A stretch of DNA of 64,000 bases from Neobacillus bataviensis (GTDB lineage: Bacteria; Bacillota; Bacilli; Bacillales_B; DSM-18226): contig NZ_JAHXYW010000010.1 of the NCBI RefSeq assembly GCF_019969725.1, positions 62,001-126,000 on the forward strand, given 5' to 3'. Position 1 is the first letter of the stretch. The number at the start of each line of letters is the position of its first letter. The notes under the pieces are model-generated. The model searched no databases. It was not told the DNA's origin and worked only from the letters and a program-made list of their open reading frames with translations. The position numbers and the translations under genes are program-made. This document shows, one piece after another, positions 17,171-26,079 of this stretch.

Positions 17171-18070
17171 ATGAACGAAAATCTCGAATTATTAACGACA
17201 GAATCGCGAAATGAACAATCGATGCAGATCGATACAGCCAATCCTTTTGATATATTACGAATCATGAATGAGCAGGATCAATTGGTCGCATTAGCGGTCA
17301 AGGAAGTGTTGCCAGAAGTGGAGGCAGCAGTTCAATTTGTAGTAGCTTCCTTTAAAAAAGGCGGACGCCTCATCTATATGGGCGCAGGCACGAGCGGTCG
17401 TTTAGGCGTACTGGATGCCGTCGAATGTCCGCCGACCTTCAGCACGGATCCTGAAATGGTTCAAGGTCTGATTGCAGGGGGAGAGGGCGCATTTTTAAAA
17501 GCAGTAGAAGGGGCAGAGGACCAGCCAGAGCTTGGCGAGCGTGACCTGAAAGAGTTGGGGCTGACAAAGGACGATACCGTCATCGGCATCGCAGCCAGCG
17601 GCCGGACGCCTTATGTGATTGGAGCGCTACGCTATGCACGTAGCCTTGGCGCGAAAACCGTCGCACTTTCCTGCAATAAAAATGCGGCGATTAGCAAAGA
17701 AGCCGATCAAGCCATTGAAGTCATTGTCGGTCCAGAGGTATTAACCGGTTCGACGCGTCTGAAATCGGGCACAGCCCACAAAATGATTTTGAATATGATT
17801 TCCACTTCCTCGATGATTCTTTTAGGAAAAGCTTATGAAAATTTGATGGTGGATGTTCATGTGAGCAACCAAAAGCTGAAGGAACGCGCAATTGGCATCA
17901 TCCGCAAAATTACCGGAGTTTCCTATGAAACGGCTTCCGAAACATTAGAACAAGCCGATTTGCAGGTGAAAACGGCAATTGTCATGATTAAGACGAATAC
18001 AACGAAACAAGAAGCAGAACAATTATTAATAAAAGCAAACGGTTATGTAAAAAAAGCAATCCAAATGTAA
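17171..18070 (+). CDS. murQ: N-acetylmuramic acid 6-phosphate etherase
   Basis: A 299-residue SIS-domain lyase that removes D-lactate from MurNAc-6-phosphate to give GlcNAc-6-phosphate. The SIS domain starts at [20 protein letters not shown]; the family blocks [15 protein letters not shown] and [20 protein letters not shown] are present. Length fits MurQ. ATG behind AGGAGGAG. First gene of the muramic acid operon. Confidence 0.95.
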   Translation: MNENLELLTTESRNEQSMQIDTANPFDILRIMNEQDQLVALAVKEVLPEVEAAVQFVVASFKKGGRLIYMGAGTSGRLGVLDAVECPPTFSTDPEMVQGLIAGGEGAFLKAVEGAEDQPELGERDLKELGLTKDDTVIGIAASGRTPYVIGALRYARSLGAKTVALSCNKNAAISKEADQAIEVIVGPEVLTGSTRLKSGTAHKMILNMISTSSMILLGKAYENLMVDVHVSNQKLKERAIGIIRKITGVSYETASETLEQADLQVKTAIVMIKTNTTKQEAEQLLIKANGYVKKAIQM

Positions 18071-18085
18071 AAGGTGGTCCTTGGT

Positions 18086-18940
18086 GTGGCAGCAGGCGGT
18101 TTAAAAATGATTCAAAATATGCTGGAACAGCTTCCGGCTTCAGAGCGAAAAATTGCTGAGTTTATTCTTGAGAATCCGCAAACGGTTTTAAACAGCACCG
18201 TGCAGGACATTGGCGTGCAGGCCCATACAAGCGGTGCCGCGGTTATCAGATTGTGTAAGTCACTAGGATTAAATGGTTTTCAAGATTTAAAAGTGAGGAT
18301 CGCTGGGGATTTAGTGAAGCCGGTCGAACAAGGCTATCGTGATATCGAGCCGGGTGAATCGTTTTTCTCGATTGTTCAGAAGACGACCTCGAACAGCATC
18401 CAAAGTATCCGCGATTCCGAAGAGATGATCAATTATGAGGAATTGGAACGTGCTGTTCACACTTTGTCGGCTGCGCAAAATGTTCATTTTTTTGGCATTG
18501 GCGCATCTGGCATTATTGCGAAGGACGCTCAACAAAAGCTCCTTCGGATTCATAAAAATGCGACCGCTTTCACGGATACCCATCTTGTCGCTACTTTAAT
18601 CGCGAATGCCAGTCAGGAGGATGTCGTGTTTGGGATCTCCCATTCAGGCGAAACCTCTGAAGTGATAAAAATTATGACACTGGCAAAAGAACGCGGCGTG
18701 AAAACGATTGGTTTAACGAAATACGGACAATCATCGGTCTCATCCCTGGCGGATATTAAACTGTTTACCTCTTATTCTGGCGAGGCGCCTTTCCGAAGTG
18801 CCGCCACGTCATCACGGCTTGCCCAGTTATATATCATGGATATTTTGTTTTTATCGATGGCTACGGTTCAATATGAAGACACAATCAACTCGATTGATAA
18901 AACAAGAGAAGCCATCCGGTTTATTAAGGAAGGTAAATAG
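18086..18940 (+). CDS. murR: MurR/RpiR-family regulator of the MurNAc operon
   Basis: About 284 residues: RpiR-type HTH (about 5-80, LPASERKIAEFILENPQTVL) and a SIS effector-binding domain (about 120-255, NVHFFGIGASGIIAKDAQQK). GTG at 18086 gives VAAGGLKMIQNM, which aligns with the beginning of B. subtilis YbbH/MurR, and AAAGGTGG lies eight bases upstream; a GTG at 18074 has no site. Expected ligand is MurNAc-6-phosphate, and the expected operators are the dyads in front of murQ. Confidence 0.92.
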   Translation: MAAGGLKMIQNMLEQLPASERKIAEFILENPQTVLNSTVQDIGVQAHTSGAAVIRLCKSLGLNGFQDLKVRIAGDLVKPVEQGYRDIEPGESFFSIVQKTTSNSIQSIRDSEEMINYEELERAVHTLSAAQNVHFFGIGASGIIAKDAQQKLLRIHKNATAFTDTHLVATLIANASQEDVVFGISHSGETSEVIKIMTLAKERGVKTIGLTKYGQSSVSSLADIKLFTSYSGEAPFRSAATSSRLAQLYIMDILFLSMATVQYEDTINSIDKTREAIRFIKEGK

Positions 18941-19017
18941 TCCTTTCGGGGGGTGATGTGACGTCCATTCCGTTGACTTTTTTTAAAAAATAAAACAACA
19001 GAGAGAGGGGAAAGAAC

Positions 19018-20379
19018 ATGGCTGGAGAAAATAAAATTTTAGCAGAAAAGATTCTCGAACAATTAGGCGGCCCTGCGAATATCGGCAATTACACACATTG
19101 TATGACAAGACTTCGTGTCACACCGAATGATGATTCGATTATCGATAAAGCGGCCATTAAGAAAATAGAAGGGGTCATTGGGGTAGTCGAAGAGGAAACT
19201 CTGCAAATTATCCTTGGCCCTGGAAAAGTAAATAAAGTGACTGAGGAGTTTGGCAGATTAATAGATGCAGCAGGCGGAATTAATTTGAAAGAAAAGGCCG
19301 CGAGCAAAAAGGCGGAAATTAACCAAAAGAATGCCACTCCATTTAAACTATTTTTACGAAAAATCTCTAGTATTTTCATTCCGTTAATCCCGGCTCTTGT
19401 CGCATCCGGTTTGATCACAGGGATCACGAAAGCGATCGTTCAGGCGGGATGGCTGGCAGGAGATTCGCAGCTGGCTACGATTTTGTCTGTCATTGGCGGC
19501 GGTTTGTTTGGATACCTTGGTATTTTAGTGGGGATCAATGCAGCAAAAGAATTCGGCGGTTCACCAGCACTTGGAGCGATTGCCGGTATCTTAATTATTA
19601 ACCCAGCTGTTGCAGGCATCAAATTGTTTGATACAGCGCTGCTTCCTGGACGCGGGGGCTTGATCGGTGTCCTATTTGCCGCTATTTTCATTGCCCTTGT
19701 TGAAAAACGAGTTCGCAAGTTTGTTCCACAATCACTTGATTTATTTATTACACCAACGGTTGCATTATTGATTACTGGTATTGTAACTTATCTTGTTTTT
19801 ATGCCGCTTGGTGGTTTTATTTCCGATGCAATTACAAAAGGATTAACGTCCTTACTTGATATGGGTGGGATTGTTGCAGGCTTCGTCATTGGGGCAACCT
19901 TCCTGCCGCTCGTTGTAACGGGCTTGCATCAAGGCTTAACCCCAATTCATCTGGAATTGATCAATTCATTAGGCGATGACCCGCTTCTTCCAATCCTGGC
20001 AATGGGCGGTGCAGGCCAAGTCGGTGCGGCATTTGCGATTTATTTTAAAACAAAGAAAACTCGCTTAAAAAGAGCGATTGGCGGGGGACTTCCTGCCGGT
20101 ATTCTTGGTATCGGTGAGCCGTTAATCTTCGGTGTGACGCTGCCATTAGGACGTCCATTCTTAACGGCTTGTTTAGGAGCCGGTGTCGGCGGTGCCTTCC
20201 AGGCAGCCTTCCATGTAGCGACGATCGCAGTAGGGGTATCTGGTTTACCGCTTGCCTTCCTAGTTGTAACTGGTCAGGTGCTGCTATATTTAGTAGGAGT
20301 CGTTATTGCTTATGCAGCTGGTTTTCTGTTCACGTATTTATTCGGTTTCAAGGATGAGATGGCTGGTGAATTTGATTGA
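19018..20379 (+). CDS. murP: PTS EIIBC component for N-acetylmuramic acid
   Basis: A 453-residue glucose-superfamily PTS permease. EIIB at about 1-85 with the phosphorylated Cys in NYTHCMTRLRV, then EIIC with about ten helices including GGLFGYLGILVGINAAKEFG, VVTGLHQGLTPIHLELINS and GIGEPLIFGVTLPLGRPF. No EIIA domain is fused, as in known MurP, so EIIA must come from another system. It delivers MurNAc-6-phosphate to the cytoplasm for the flanking enzymes. Confidence 0.93.
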   Translation: MAGENKILAEKILEQLGGPANIGNYTHCMTRLRVTPNDDSIIDKAAIKKIEGVIGVVEEETLQIILGPGKVNKVTEEFGRLIDAAGGINLKEKAASKKAEINQKNATPFKLFLRKISSIFIPLIPALVASGLITGITKAIVQAGWLAGDSQLATILSVIGGGLFGYLGILVGINAAKEFGGSPALGAIAGILIINPAVAGIKLFDTALLPGRGGLIGVLFAAIFIALVEKRVRKFVPQSLDLFITPTVALLITGIVTYLVFMPLGGFISDAITKGLTSLLDMGGIVAGFVIGATFLPLVVTGLHQGLTPIHLELINSLGDDPLLPILAMGGAGQVGAAFAIYFKTKKTRLKRAIGGGLPAGILGIGEPLIFGVTLPLGRPFLTACLGAGVGGAFQAAFHVATIAVGVSGLPLAFLVVTGQVLLYLVGVVIAYAAGFLFTYLFGFKDEMAGEFD

Positions 20380-21383
20380 TCGGCATTTCCTTCTATTTAA
20401 ATGATCCTTTGGCGGAAGAGCGGATTATTTTGGCAGGAGAAATGGGTGTGAAGCGGGCGTTTACCTCGCTTCACATCCCTGAAGAGTCCGGGGATTTAGC
20501 GGGTCGTGCGAAAAGATTGCTGCAAACCGCAAAGGAAGCTGGAATCGAGGTTTATGCGGATGTGTCGGCGCGAACGCCTGCGCATTTGGGATTGGAGAGC
20601 CTGTCTTCGTTAAAATCCTTAGGGGTTGGCGGTTTACGACTGGATGATTTTTTTGATAATGAAACGATTTTGGAGTTAGCGAAGGATTTTAAGCTCGCGC
20701 TTAATGCCAGCATTATGTTTGAAGAAGAGCTGAGGGCGCTGTTGGATGGCGGGCTTGAGGCAAGTCAGCTGCTTGCCTGGCATAATTTCTATCCAAGGCG
20801 CGAAACGGGATTATCGGAATCCTTTTTTAGAGCGCAAAATGAACTTTTTGGACGGTATGGCATTCCGGTTAGTGCGTATATTCCTGGGGACGGCGAGAAA
20901 CGCGGTCCGCTGTTTGAAGGACTGCCGACTTTGGAAGCGCATCGTGGTGTTGATCCGTTTGTGGCAGCACTGGAGTTGTTCCGAGCTGGTGCCTGTGATG
21001 TTTATATCGGCGATCCCGAGGTAAGTGAGAAGCTTCTTGGGAGGTTATTGGATTTTGATCATAATGGCCTGATTCCGATTCACGTTGAAGGTTTCCAAGA
21101 AGGTGAGTTCCGGCTACGTCCTGATTTTTCCCGCGATGTGTTAAGATTCATGGATACGAGAAGTTCGGAGGCAGTAGTCCCTGAGAATACGGGGGAGCGG
21201 CCAAAGGGAACGATTACGATGGACAATGACCGTTATGGCCGTTATCGTGGCGAGGTGCAAATCGCGCTTCATGATCTGCCGGCTGATGAGCGGGTGAATG
21301 TAGTTGGTAGGGTTATCGAATCCGATTTGCCGCTGCTTTCCTTACTGCAGCCTGGGCAAATGGTGAAATTAATTCAGGTTTGA
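20376..21383 (+). CDS. mupG: 6-phospho-N-acetylmuramidase, MupG (DUF871)
   Basis: A 335-residue DUF871 protein with TIM-barrel N-terminal part (MIGISFYLNDPLAEERIILA, ASIMFEEELRALLDGGL, ISAYIPGD-like) and a small C-terminal beta domain (FMDTRSSEAVVPENTGERPKG region). In Staphylococcus, MupG splits MurNAc-6-phosphate-GlcNAc inside the cell. It replaces the extracellular NagZ/AmiE of the B. subtilis operon, so this strain probably imports the phosphorylated disaccharide. TTG start overlaps the murP stop by four bases. Confidence 0.88.
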   Translation: MIGISFYLNDPLAEERIILAGEMGVKRAFTSLHIPEESGDLAGRAKRLLQTAKEAGIEVYADVSARTPAHLGLESLSSLKSLGVGGLRLDDFFDNETILELAKDFKLALNASIMFEEELRALLDGGLEASQLLAWHNFYPRRETGLSESFFRAQNELFGRYGIPVSAYIPGDGEKRGPLFEGLPTLEAHRGVDPFVAALELFRAGACDVYIGDPEVSEKLLGRLLDFDHNGLIPIHVEGFQEGEFRLRPDFSRDVLRFMDTRSSEAVVPENTGERPKGTITMDNDRYGRYRGEVQIALHDLPADERVNVVGRVIESDLPLLSLLQPGQMVKLIQV

Positions 21384-21412
21384 ACCAAGGGATATATTCC
21401 TTTGGTTTTTTT
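21383..21412 (+). terminator. Intrinsic terminator of the MurNAc operon
   Basis: AACCAAGGGA / TCCTTTGGTT stem with one G-T pair, then a T-run. Confidence 0.85.
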
Positions 21413-21425
21413 GTTTTGGTGTTGG

Positions 21426-21517
21426 CGAGTAAAATAGGAAATTTCGCGAGTAAATTCGTTAAACGGCGAGTAAAATAGAAATTTGGCGAGTATTTCAAAC
21501 TTTTTAGCGAGTAAAAG
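21426..21517. repeat. Five spaced copies of GCGAGTAAA
   Basis: GCGAGTAAA or GCGAGTATT recurs near 21426, 21447, 21465, 21485 and 21508, with AATAGGAAATTT-like spacers. It directly follows the mupG terminator and belongs to the same design as the arrays at 5179 and 24512, though the phrase is different. Confidence 0.65.
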
Positions 21518-21544
21518 GAACTCCCCCCATGGATTTTTTCGAAA

Positions 21545-21577
21545 GCAAAAGACTCCATTTTACAGGAGTCTTTTGTT
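21545..21577. terminator. Bidirectional terminator
   Basis: CAAAAGACTCC / GGAGTCTTTTG stem, A-run on the left and T-run on the right; works for the minus-strand gene ending at 21588. Confidence 0.8.
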
Positions 21578-21587
21578 TTTATAGTTC

Positions 21588-21773
21588 TTATTTTAAATCA
21601 AGATAGTGGTCATACATTTCGAGATTCTCTAGAAGTTCGTGTTTGTAGGCAAGCAGTGCTTTTTTGACGATGGAGTTATAATTTTCGTTGCTAAGCTCCT
21701 CATTGCATTCATTCAGTTCCTTATTTTTAACTAGTTTTAGCTCATTAAAAATACTTATTAATTCTCTCCCCAT
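21588..21773 (-). CDS. Small hypothetical protein, 61 residues
   Basis: Mostly helical, charged and soluble (ELISIFNELKLVKNKELNEC, then a second helix ending EMYDHYLDLK). ATG at 21773 is chosen because GGGAGG lies seven bases upstream; an extended TTG start at 21788 would put the site inside the gene. The size recalls Spo0E-type or other small regulatory proteins, but the SxxxD signature of Spo0E is absent. Function unknown. Confidence 0.6.
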   Translation of the reverse strand: MGRELISIFNELKLVKNKELNECNEELSNENYNSIVKKALLAYKHELLENLEMYDHYLDLK

Positions 21774-21853
21774 CTTGAAGCCTCCCAAATTTTTAATCTA
21801 TTTCTTACTATAAGGATGGACAAGTTTTTCATAGATTAAACGGGAAGCACATT

Positions 21854-22936
21854 TTATTTTGATGCTAAGTTCTCCCGATTGACCGCTTCGGGCGGCTGTT
21901 CCATCCAGCCGTTATTAATCATGATTTTTGCCCCTTCTTCTACAAACAATGAGATATTCATTAACGCTCTTGTGTACATGAACCCGATATCATGTCGTCC
22001 ATTTACAGCTGCAGAATTTCCAAATGACCGAATCTTCATTGAGAACATATCTACCTTATGAAACAGCATTAATTTATCCGAAAAGGGAGCATGGGTAGAT
22101 GTTGTGACTAAATGGTCAAGAAATGACGGCGCAGGTAAGTTTTCTTCATTCAGCTTATGCATATACCGATCTAAATCTTTATGTGTAATATCTCTGCCTT
22201 TTAAAAATAAATCTCGGACCTTTTCCGATTTTGCTACTTGACTAAAACCTAAGATCAGCGCTTTGCTCGTCACGTTATTTTCAATATTGTCATAAAGATG
22301 GGTGATTTCTAAAGCGTGTAAGGGCCGTACTTGACCAAAATACCCATTTAGAAAATCTTGATGGACGAATGTTACCTTTTCTGGTAGCGGTATGGCAGGC
22401 GGTTTCATAATAAAGCCTTTTTCCATTAATAAATCATTGATGTGTTCCATCAATTCAATGGTGGAATTCAAGCAGTGAATAAAAAATTCCTTTACATCCT
22501 CTCGATACATTAGAGGAATCGCCACATTATAAATGCTGAGCCCCGTTTTTGCGATATATTTTAAATAATGGACGTAGAACTGATCTTCAAATAATCTGGG
22601 AGCATCAAGATTTACATCCTCATCAGAAAAACCAGCAGGGATCGGAAAGTTTTCCTTTTTAAAAATTCCTTCTATTGAACTCAAAAATTCCGTTACTAAC
22701 GATAGAGCATGATTCAGCAGTTTTTTTATATCTACATCGTCTACGTGCTGCAGGTAGTATCTTAAAATACATCTAGACATGCTATTTCCCATATAAGTTA
22801 CCCAAAGCTTCCCTATTTCGGCTGCCGTTAGTTTTTCGGATACGGAAACTTTTTCTGATACTAAAAGTTTTTCGACGGGAGTAGTTTTTTTGGAACCAAT
22901 CTTTATTGGTTTAATCATTTTTGCCAAAACATTCAC
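21854..22936 (-). CDS. DUF3231 protein, two tandem domains
   Basis: A 360-residue all-helical protein with two DUF3231 units (about 25-185 and 190-345); each has the sequence type LTAAEIGKLWVTYMGNSMSR or ITHLYDNIENNVTSKALILG, with conserved His and Tyr positions. The fold is ferritin-like/DinB-like by general resemblance; no activity is established. GTG 22936 is used, though a TTG at 22927 has a better spaced AAGGTG. Monocistronic. Confidence 0.85.
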   Translation of the reverse strand: MNVLAKMIKPIKIGSKKTTPVEKLLVSEKVSVSEKLTAAEIGKLWVTYMGNSMSRCILRYYLQHVDDVDIKKLLNHALSLVTEFLSSIEGIFKKENFPIPAGFSDEDVNLDAPRLFEDQFYVHYLKYIAKTGLSIYNVAIPLMYREDVKEFFIHCLNSTIELMEHINDLLMEKGFIMKPPAIPLPEKVTFVHQDFLNGYFGQVRPLHALEITHLYDNIENNVTSKALILGFSQVAKSEKVRDLFLKGRDITHKDLDRYMHKLNEENLPAPSFLDHLVTTSTHAPFSDKLMLFHKVDMFSMKIRSFGNSAAVNGRHDIGFMYTRALMNISLFVEEGAKIMINNGWMEQPPEAVNRENLASK

Positions 22937-23043
22937 CTTACCATTTTTTAGTTATATTTCTCCTTTTGAAAAAATTTATTCGTTTGTTGGGGAAAATGAA
23001 TTATGTGCAAAAACTTGAAATATCTACCAAACGAATTTTTTGA

Positions 23044-23169
23044 AATAGTTCAGATTCGGAATTACCGAAGACGGCAACGAGCGTGTATAATTGGCTGCAT
23101 GCAGGTATCCTGTTCCTAATCCTTGGAGGATCTTTGGCCCTTGTGCAGCGATTAAGACAAAAGGATTAA
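23044..23169 (+). pseudogene. Remnant of a sortase-anchored (LPXTA) surface protein
   Basis: Reading from the TGA at 23041 gives 41 residues NSSDSELPKTATSVYNWLHA then a hydrophobic helix and the basic tail RLRQKD before TAA at 23167. This is a complete wall-sorting signal: LPKTA, 20-residue helix, positive tail. There is no start codon or SD in front, and the frame is closed upstream, so only the 3' end of the gene remains. LPXTA motifs are recognised by Bacillus sortases of class D type. Confidence 0.75.
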
Positions 23170-23297
23170 CTAAAAGTAAAAAGTTGCTTACACAAAAGGG
23201 CTGATTTCAAAGTTGTTTTGCCAACCACTTTGGACTCGGCCTTTCTTTTGGATATAATAGTTTTATAAGTTCATTAGTAAGGAATTTGGTTAATATC

Positions 23298-23882
23298 ATG
23301 ATTAAACTTAAAAAGAGATTTACTATTTTAATAGCGTTGGTAGTGGTATTGCTCCTGTTGCTGGTGAATGCCGGGAAGTTCCTGACTGTTGATGACGTTG
23401 TACAAAAGGCAGACGCGATTATTGTTTTAAGCGGGGACCGCGGCGAACGAGTGGAAAAAGCCGCTGAGTTGTATCATCAGGGATATGGCAAGTATTTTGT
23501 TATTTCAGGCGGCATCATCTATAACGATGTGACGGCTGCCGAGTTGATGAAAGAGCATGCATTAAAGCTTGGGGTTCCGGAAAGTGCAATTATTTTGGAG
23601 GAACGTGCCGATAGCACCTATGAAAACGCTGATTTCACCCGGAAGGTCATTAAATCTTATCCAATCGATTCTGCCATTGTGGTTTCGTCCAATTATCATA
23701 TGAAAAGAGTCAAAATGATTTTTGACCGCGACTTTAAACAAAGTGGAATCAAGCTTTATTACGCCGGGGCGAAGGATCGTTATTTTAACAAGACGAAATG
23801 GTGGAGTAATAACAAAAGCATCATGATTACCGTTAATGAATATATAAAAATGGCGGGGTATGCCTTAGGGAAGAACTATTGA
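23298..23882 (+). CDS. YdcF/ElyC-family protein (DUF218)
   Basis: About 194 residues: one N-terminal transmembrane helix, then a DUF218 domain with DAIIVLSGDRGERVEKAAEL, YFVISGGIIYNDVTAAELMK, ERADSTYENADFTRKVI and AIVVSSNYHMKRVKMIF. Relatives (SanA, ElyC) act in envelope integrity; mechanism unknown. ATG 23298 is used; a TTG at 23286 just behind AAGGAA would add four residues. It is 12 bases in front of the next gene. Confidence 0.88.
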   Translation: MIKLKKRFTILIALVVVLLLLLVNAGKFLTVDDVVQKADAIIVLSGDRGERVEKAAELYHQGYGKYFVISGGIIYNDVTAAELMKEHALKLGVPESAIILEERADSTYENADFTRKVIKSYPIDSAIVVSSNYHMKRVKMIFDRDFKQSGIKLYYAGAKDRYFNKTKWWSNNKSIMITVNEYIKMAGYALGKNY

Positions 23883-23894
23883 GGGGGATATCTG

Positions 23895-24485
23895 ATGGGG
23901 ACAAGTAAATTCATTGGTGTTAAGCAGCTGCCGTATCAATTGGCACGACAAGAGATCAGGACAGGGGACCTGTTATTTTGCAGCGGCCGCCATATTGTTA
24001 GTGAATTGATCAAAAAGGTTTCAGATTCGATGTTTAGCCATGTGGCCTTGTTATGCTATTGGAATGATCGCGTAGTAGTTTTAGAAAGCGTTGAGAATGA
24101 TGGGGTCAGGGCCGTTCCGTTGTCTCATTACCTTTATAATTATGAAAATAGTAACAAAAAGTATAAAGGTGAATTGTACCTGGCCCGGCATGAAGAGGTG
24201 GGCAATCCTCATTTTGATTTAGGAAAAATCAATAAAATGCTCGGAAATGCAGTAGACTTGCTGAATTATAATTATGATAAAGACGAAATCGCCAGGATTG
24301 TGGCCCGTGTCGGTTTAGGGATTGGCAAGCACAAGGATGATAAGGCGTTTATTTGTTCGGAATTTGTAGATGTATGTTTCAAGCAAATGGATATTGTATT
24401 TGGTCGCGATCCGATGGGGTTTATTTTTCCAGAGCATATTGCCGCGGATGCGAAGGTTAGGCCGTTGTTTGAAATTCAGCCGTAA
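23895..24485 (+). CDS. Permuted NlpC/P60 (YiiX-like) cysteine hydrolase
   Basis: A 196-residue cytoplasmic protein of the permuted papain-like family. RTGDLLFCSGRH starts the domain, the catalytic His is in SHVALLCY and the catalytic Cys in AFICSEFVDVCF, the order reversed relative to classical NlpC/P60. Such proteins cleave amide bonds in peptides or lipid-linked substrates. No signal peptide. Co-transcribed with the DUF218 gene (12-base gap). Confidence 0.85.
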   Translation: MGTSKFIGVKQLPYQLARQEIRTGDLLFCSGRHIVSELIKKVSDSMFSHVALLCYWNDRVVVLESVENDGVRAVPLSHYLYNYENSNKKYKGELYLARHEEVGNPHFDLGKINKMLGNAVDLLNYNYDKDEIARIVARVGLGIGKHKDDKAFICSEFVDVCFKQMDIVFGRDPMGFIFPEHIAADAKVRPLFEIQP

Positions 24486-24511
24486 TCGGTGGGGGAATTT
24501 CCAATTTTTAT

Positions 24512-24632
24512 TTAAATGGACAATCCAGCCATAAAAATAGACAAAGCGGCTAAATAAATAGACAAAGTGCCCTCAAAAATAGACAAAACCCCCGAAAAAT
24601 AGACAAAGCACCTTGAAAAATAGACAAAGTTT
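24512..24632. repeat. Six spaced copies of AAAATAGACAAA
   Basis: Phrase positions near 24514 (degenerate), 24532, 24553, 24575, 24596 and 24616; period about 21 bases with variable spacers. Same phrase and period as at 5179-5318, over 19 kb away. Confidence 0.75.
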
Positions 24633-24683
24633 AAATATGGAATTGCCCGATTGGTAAGAATATCATGAGAAAGGGGTATGGAT

Positions 24684-25109
24684 ATGGAGTTAACGATTAA
24701 ATGGAAAGAGAAAATGGCCTTTTCGGGTGTGACGCCTTCCGGACATGAAATTACCATGGATGCGGCTCCCGAGGTAGGGGGAGAGAATTCCGGCGCCAGG
24801 CCGACGGAACTGCTGCTACAGGCAGTTGCGGGCTGCACCGGAATCGACATTATTTCCATCCTGCATAAGATGCGGCTTGAGCCTTCGTCTTTTCATATGG
24901 AGGTTAAAGGCGACCGTGCCGAGGAACATCCAAAGCGGTTTACAGGTATTAACATTCATTATGCGCTAGAAGGGCAGCTGCCTGAGGATAAGGTTGTACG
25001 GGCGATTCAATTGTCGAAGGATAAATATTGTTCCGTTTCGCATTCCCTAAATGCCGAAATAACCGTCAGCTATTCTATTAATGGGGTTAAAGGGGAAAAC
25101 CAAATTTAG
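24684..25109 (+). CDS. OsmC family protein
   Basis: About 141 residues, OsmC fold: AAPEVGGENSGARPTELLLQ and AVAGCTGIDIISILHKMRL with the redox Cys, plus the second Cys in DKYCSVSHSLN. These proteins reduce organic hydroperoxides or bind thiols. ATG 24684 is favoured since AAGGGG lies seven bases upstream; ATG 24678 is almost on the site. Monocistronic. Confidence 0.9.
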   Translation: MELTIKWKEKMAFSGVTPSGHEITMDAAPEVGGENSGARPTELLLQAVAGCTGIDIISILHKMRLEPSSFHMEVKGDRAEEHPKRFTGINIHYALEGQLPEDKVVRAIQLSKDKYCSVSHSLNAEITVSYSINGVKGENQI

Positions 25110-25119
25110 ATTGCCACTG

Positions 25120-25150
25120 AAAAGCCCTTCCTAGGTGAGGAGGGCCTTTT
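25120..25150. terminator. Terminator between convergent osmC and DUF421 genes
   Basis: AAAAGCCCTTCCT / AGGAGGGCCTTTT imperfect stem flanked by A and T runs; usable on both strands. Confidence 0.7.
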
Positions 25151-25175
25151 GCATTTTTGGACTTAAGGGCAAACC

Positions 25176-25772
25176 TTATTGTAAGTAGTCCGGATGGTCC
25201 TGTTTGGATTGTTGATTAATTTCTGTGAAAATATTTGGCTGTTCCTTATTTATTGCCGTGTTGTCAGCAATCGCTTTAGGAAAATAGAGGTCTAGGATTT
25301 TCTTGAGCTCGCCGACTGTGACTGGTTTGGCATCATCTTTTAGTTCATATCCAAGCAGGCCGTTAGGTTCAAGTGTGGCGTATTTTATATCCTCTATTTT
25401 TGCGATGCCCTCGTTACGCATCCGCATTTCTAGATGGTCAACGGTCAGCCGCAGCTTTTTCAAAGCTTTCACATTCAGGACGCCATTCTCGATCACAACC
25501 TTGGATTTGCCAGTTAGAAGTTTTTCAAAAAAATTAAACTTTATTTGTAAGTATTCTAAAATTAATAAAGTTGCAACAAAAACGGCAGCAGCTGCGATGG
25601 TTTTTGTTACACTTTTCTCGACAATTGGCTGAACGATGATTGTCCCAATGGCAATTATGACAATGGTTTGTGCCAAGGTCATTTGGGCAATCGATTTTCT
25701 GCCGGAAATTCTTAGCAGGAGAGTCCCTGCTGCAATTAAAATTAACGATTTCCAAATGACGGAAAGATCCAT
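25176..25772 (-). CDS. DUF421 membrane protein (YetF/YrbG-like)
   Basis: A 198-residue protein with three N-terminal helices (RISGRKSIAQMTLAQTIVII is the family signature) and a cytoplasmic DUF421 domain from about 85 on. Related proteins in B. subtilis are sporulation or general membrane proteins of unknown mechanism. A longer paralogue is at 41467-42171. Start ATG with AGGAGCTG-like site upstream. Confidence 0.88.
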   Translation of the reverse strand: MDLSVIWKSLILIAAGTLLLRISGRKSIAQMTLAQTIVIIAIGTIIVQPIVEKSVTKTIAAAAVFVATLLILEYLQIKFNFFEKLLTGKSKVVIENGVLNVKALKKLRLTVDHLEMRMRNEGIAKIEDIKYATLEPNGLLGYELKDDAKPVTVGELKKILDLYFPKAIADNTAINKEQPNIFTEINQQSKQDHPDYLQ

Positions 25773-25866
25773 TTACTCAGCTCCTAAAAATATGTTTTTA
25801 TATAATTTTCCACTTATAATCCAAATTATTTATTGTAGAAACTATATTTAATGGAGGTGGGCATGG

Positions 25867-26007
25867 ATGACAAATGAAAGCACAAATCCGCCAAATTCGA
25901 TTAAATACAGCATTTGGCAGACGCGGACGGAAGAGATTGACCCAAGGTCCAAGGAGAAACTGGCTGGGTCCCAGCCACGACGAAAACCAATTGATAATCC
26001 TGAGTGA
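25867..26007 (+). CDS. Small hypothetical protein, 46 residues
   Basis: A frame starting ATG at 25867, six bases behind the strong site GGAGGTGGG, ends TGA at 26005 and is followed immediately by a perfect terminator. Product begins MTNESTNPPNSIKYSIWQTR and ends RRKPIDNPE; it is hydrophilic and rich in Pro, Asn and charged residues. No family recognised. The strong SD and own terminator argue for a real gene. Confidence 0.6.
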   Translation: MTNESTNPPNSIKYSIWQTRTEEIDPRSKEKLAGSQPRRKPIDNPE

Positions 26008-26014
26008 AATCAAA

Positions 26015-26040
26015 ACCCCCATTTTAAAATGGGGGTAATT
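26015..26040 (+). terminator. Perfect 11-bp terminator stem
   Basis: ACCCCCATTTT directly fused to AAAATGGGGGT (a perfect palindrome), then AATTTCATTT. It follows the 46-residue gene by seven bases. Confidence 0.75.
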
Positions 26041-26079
26041 TCATTTATTTGAAACGAAATTATTTGTATAAGTTGTTTT

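Noticed and set aside
24512..24859. Minus-strand frame over osmC start
   Set aside because: Low-complexity reading of the phrase array plus the antisense of osmC.
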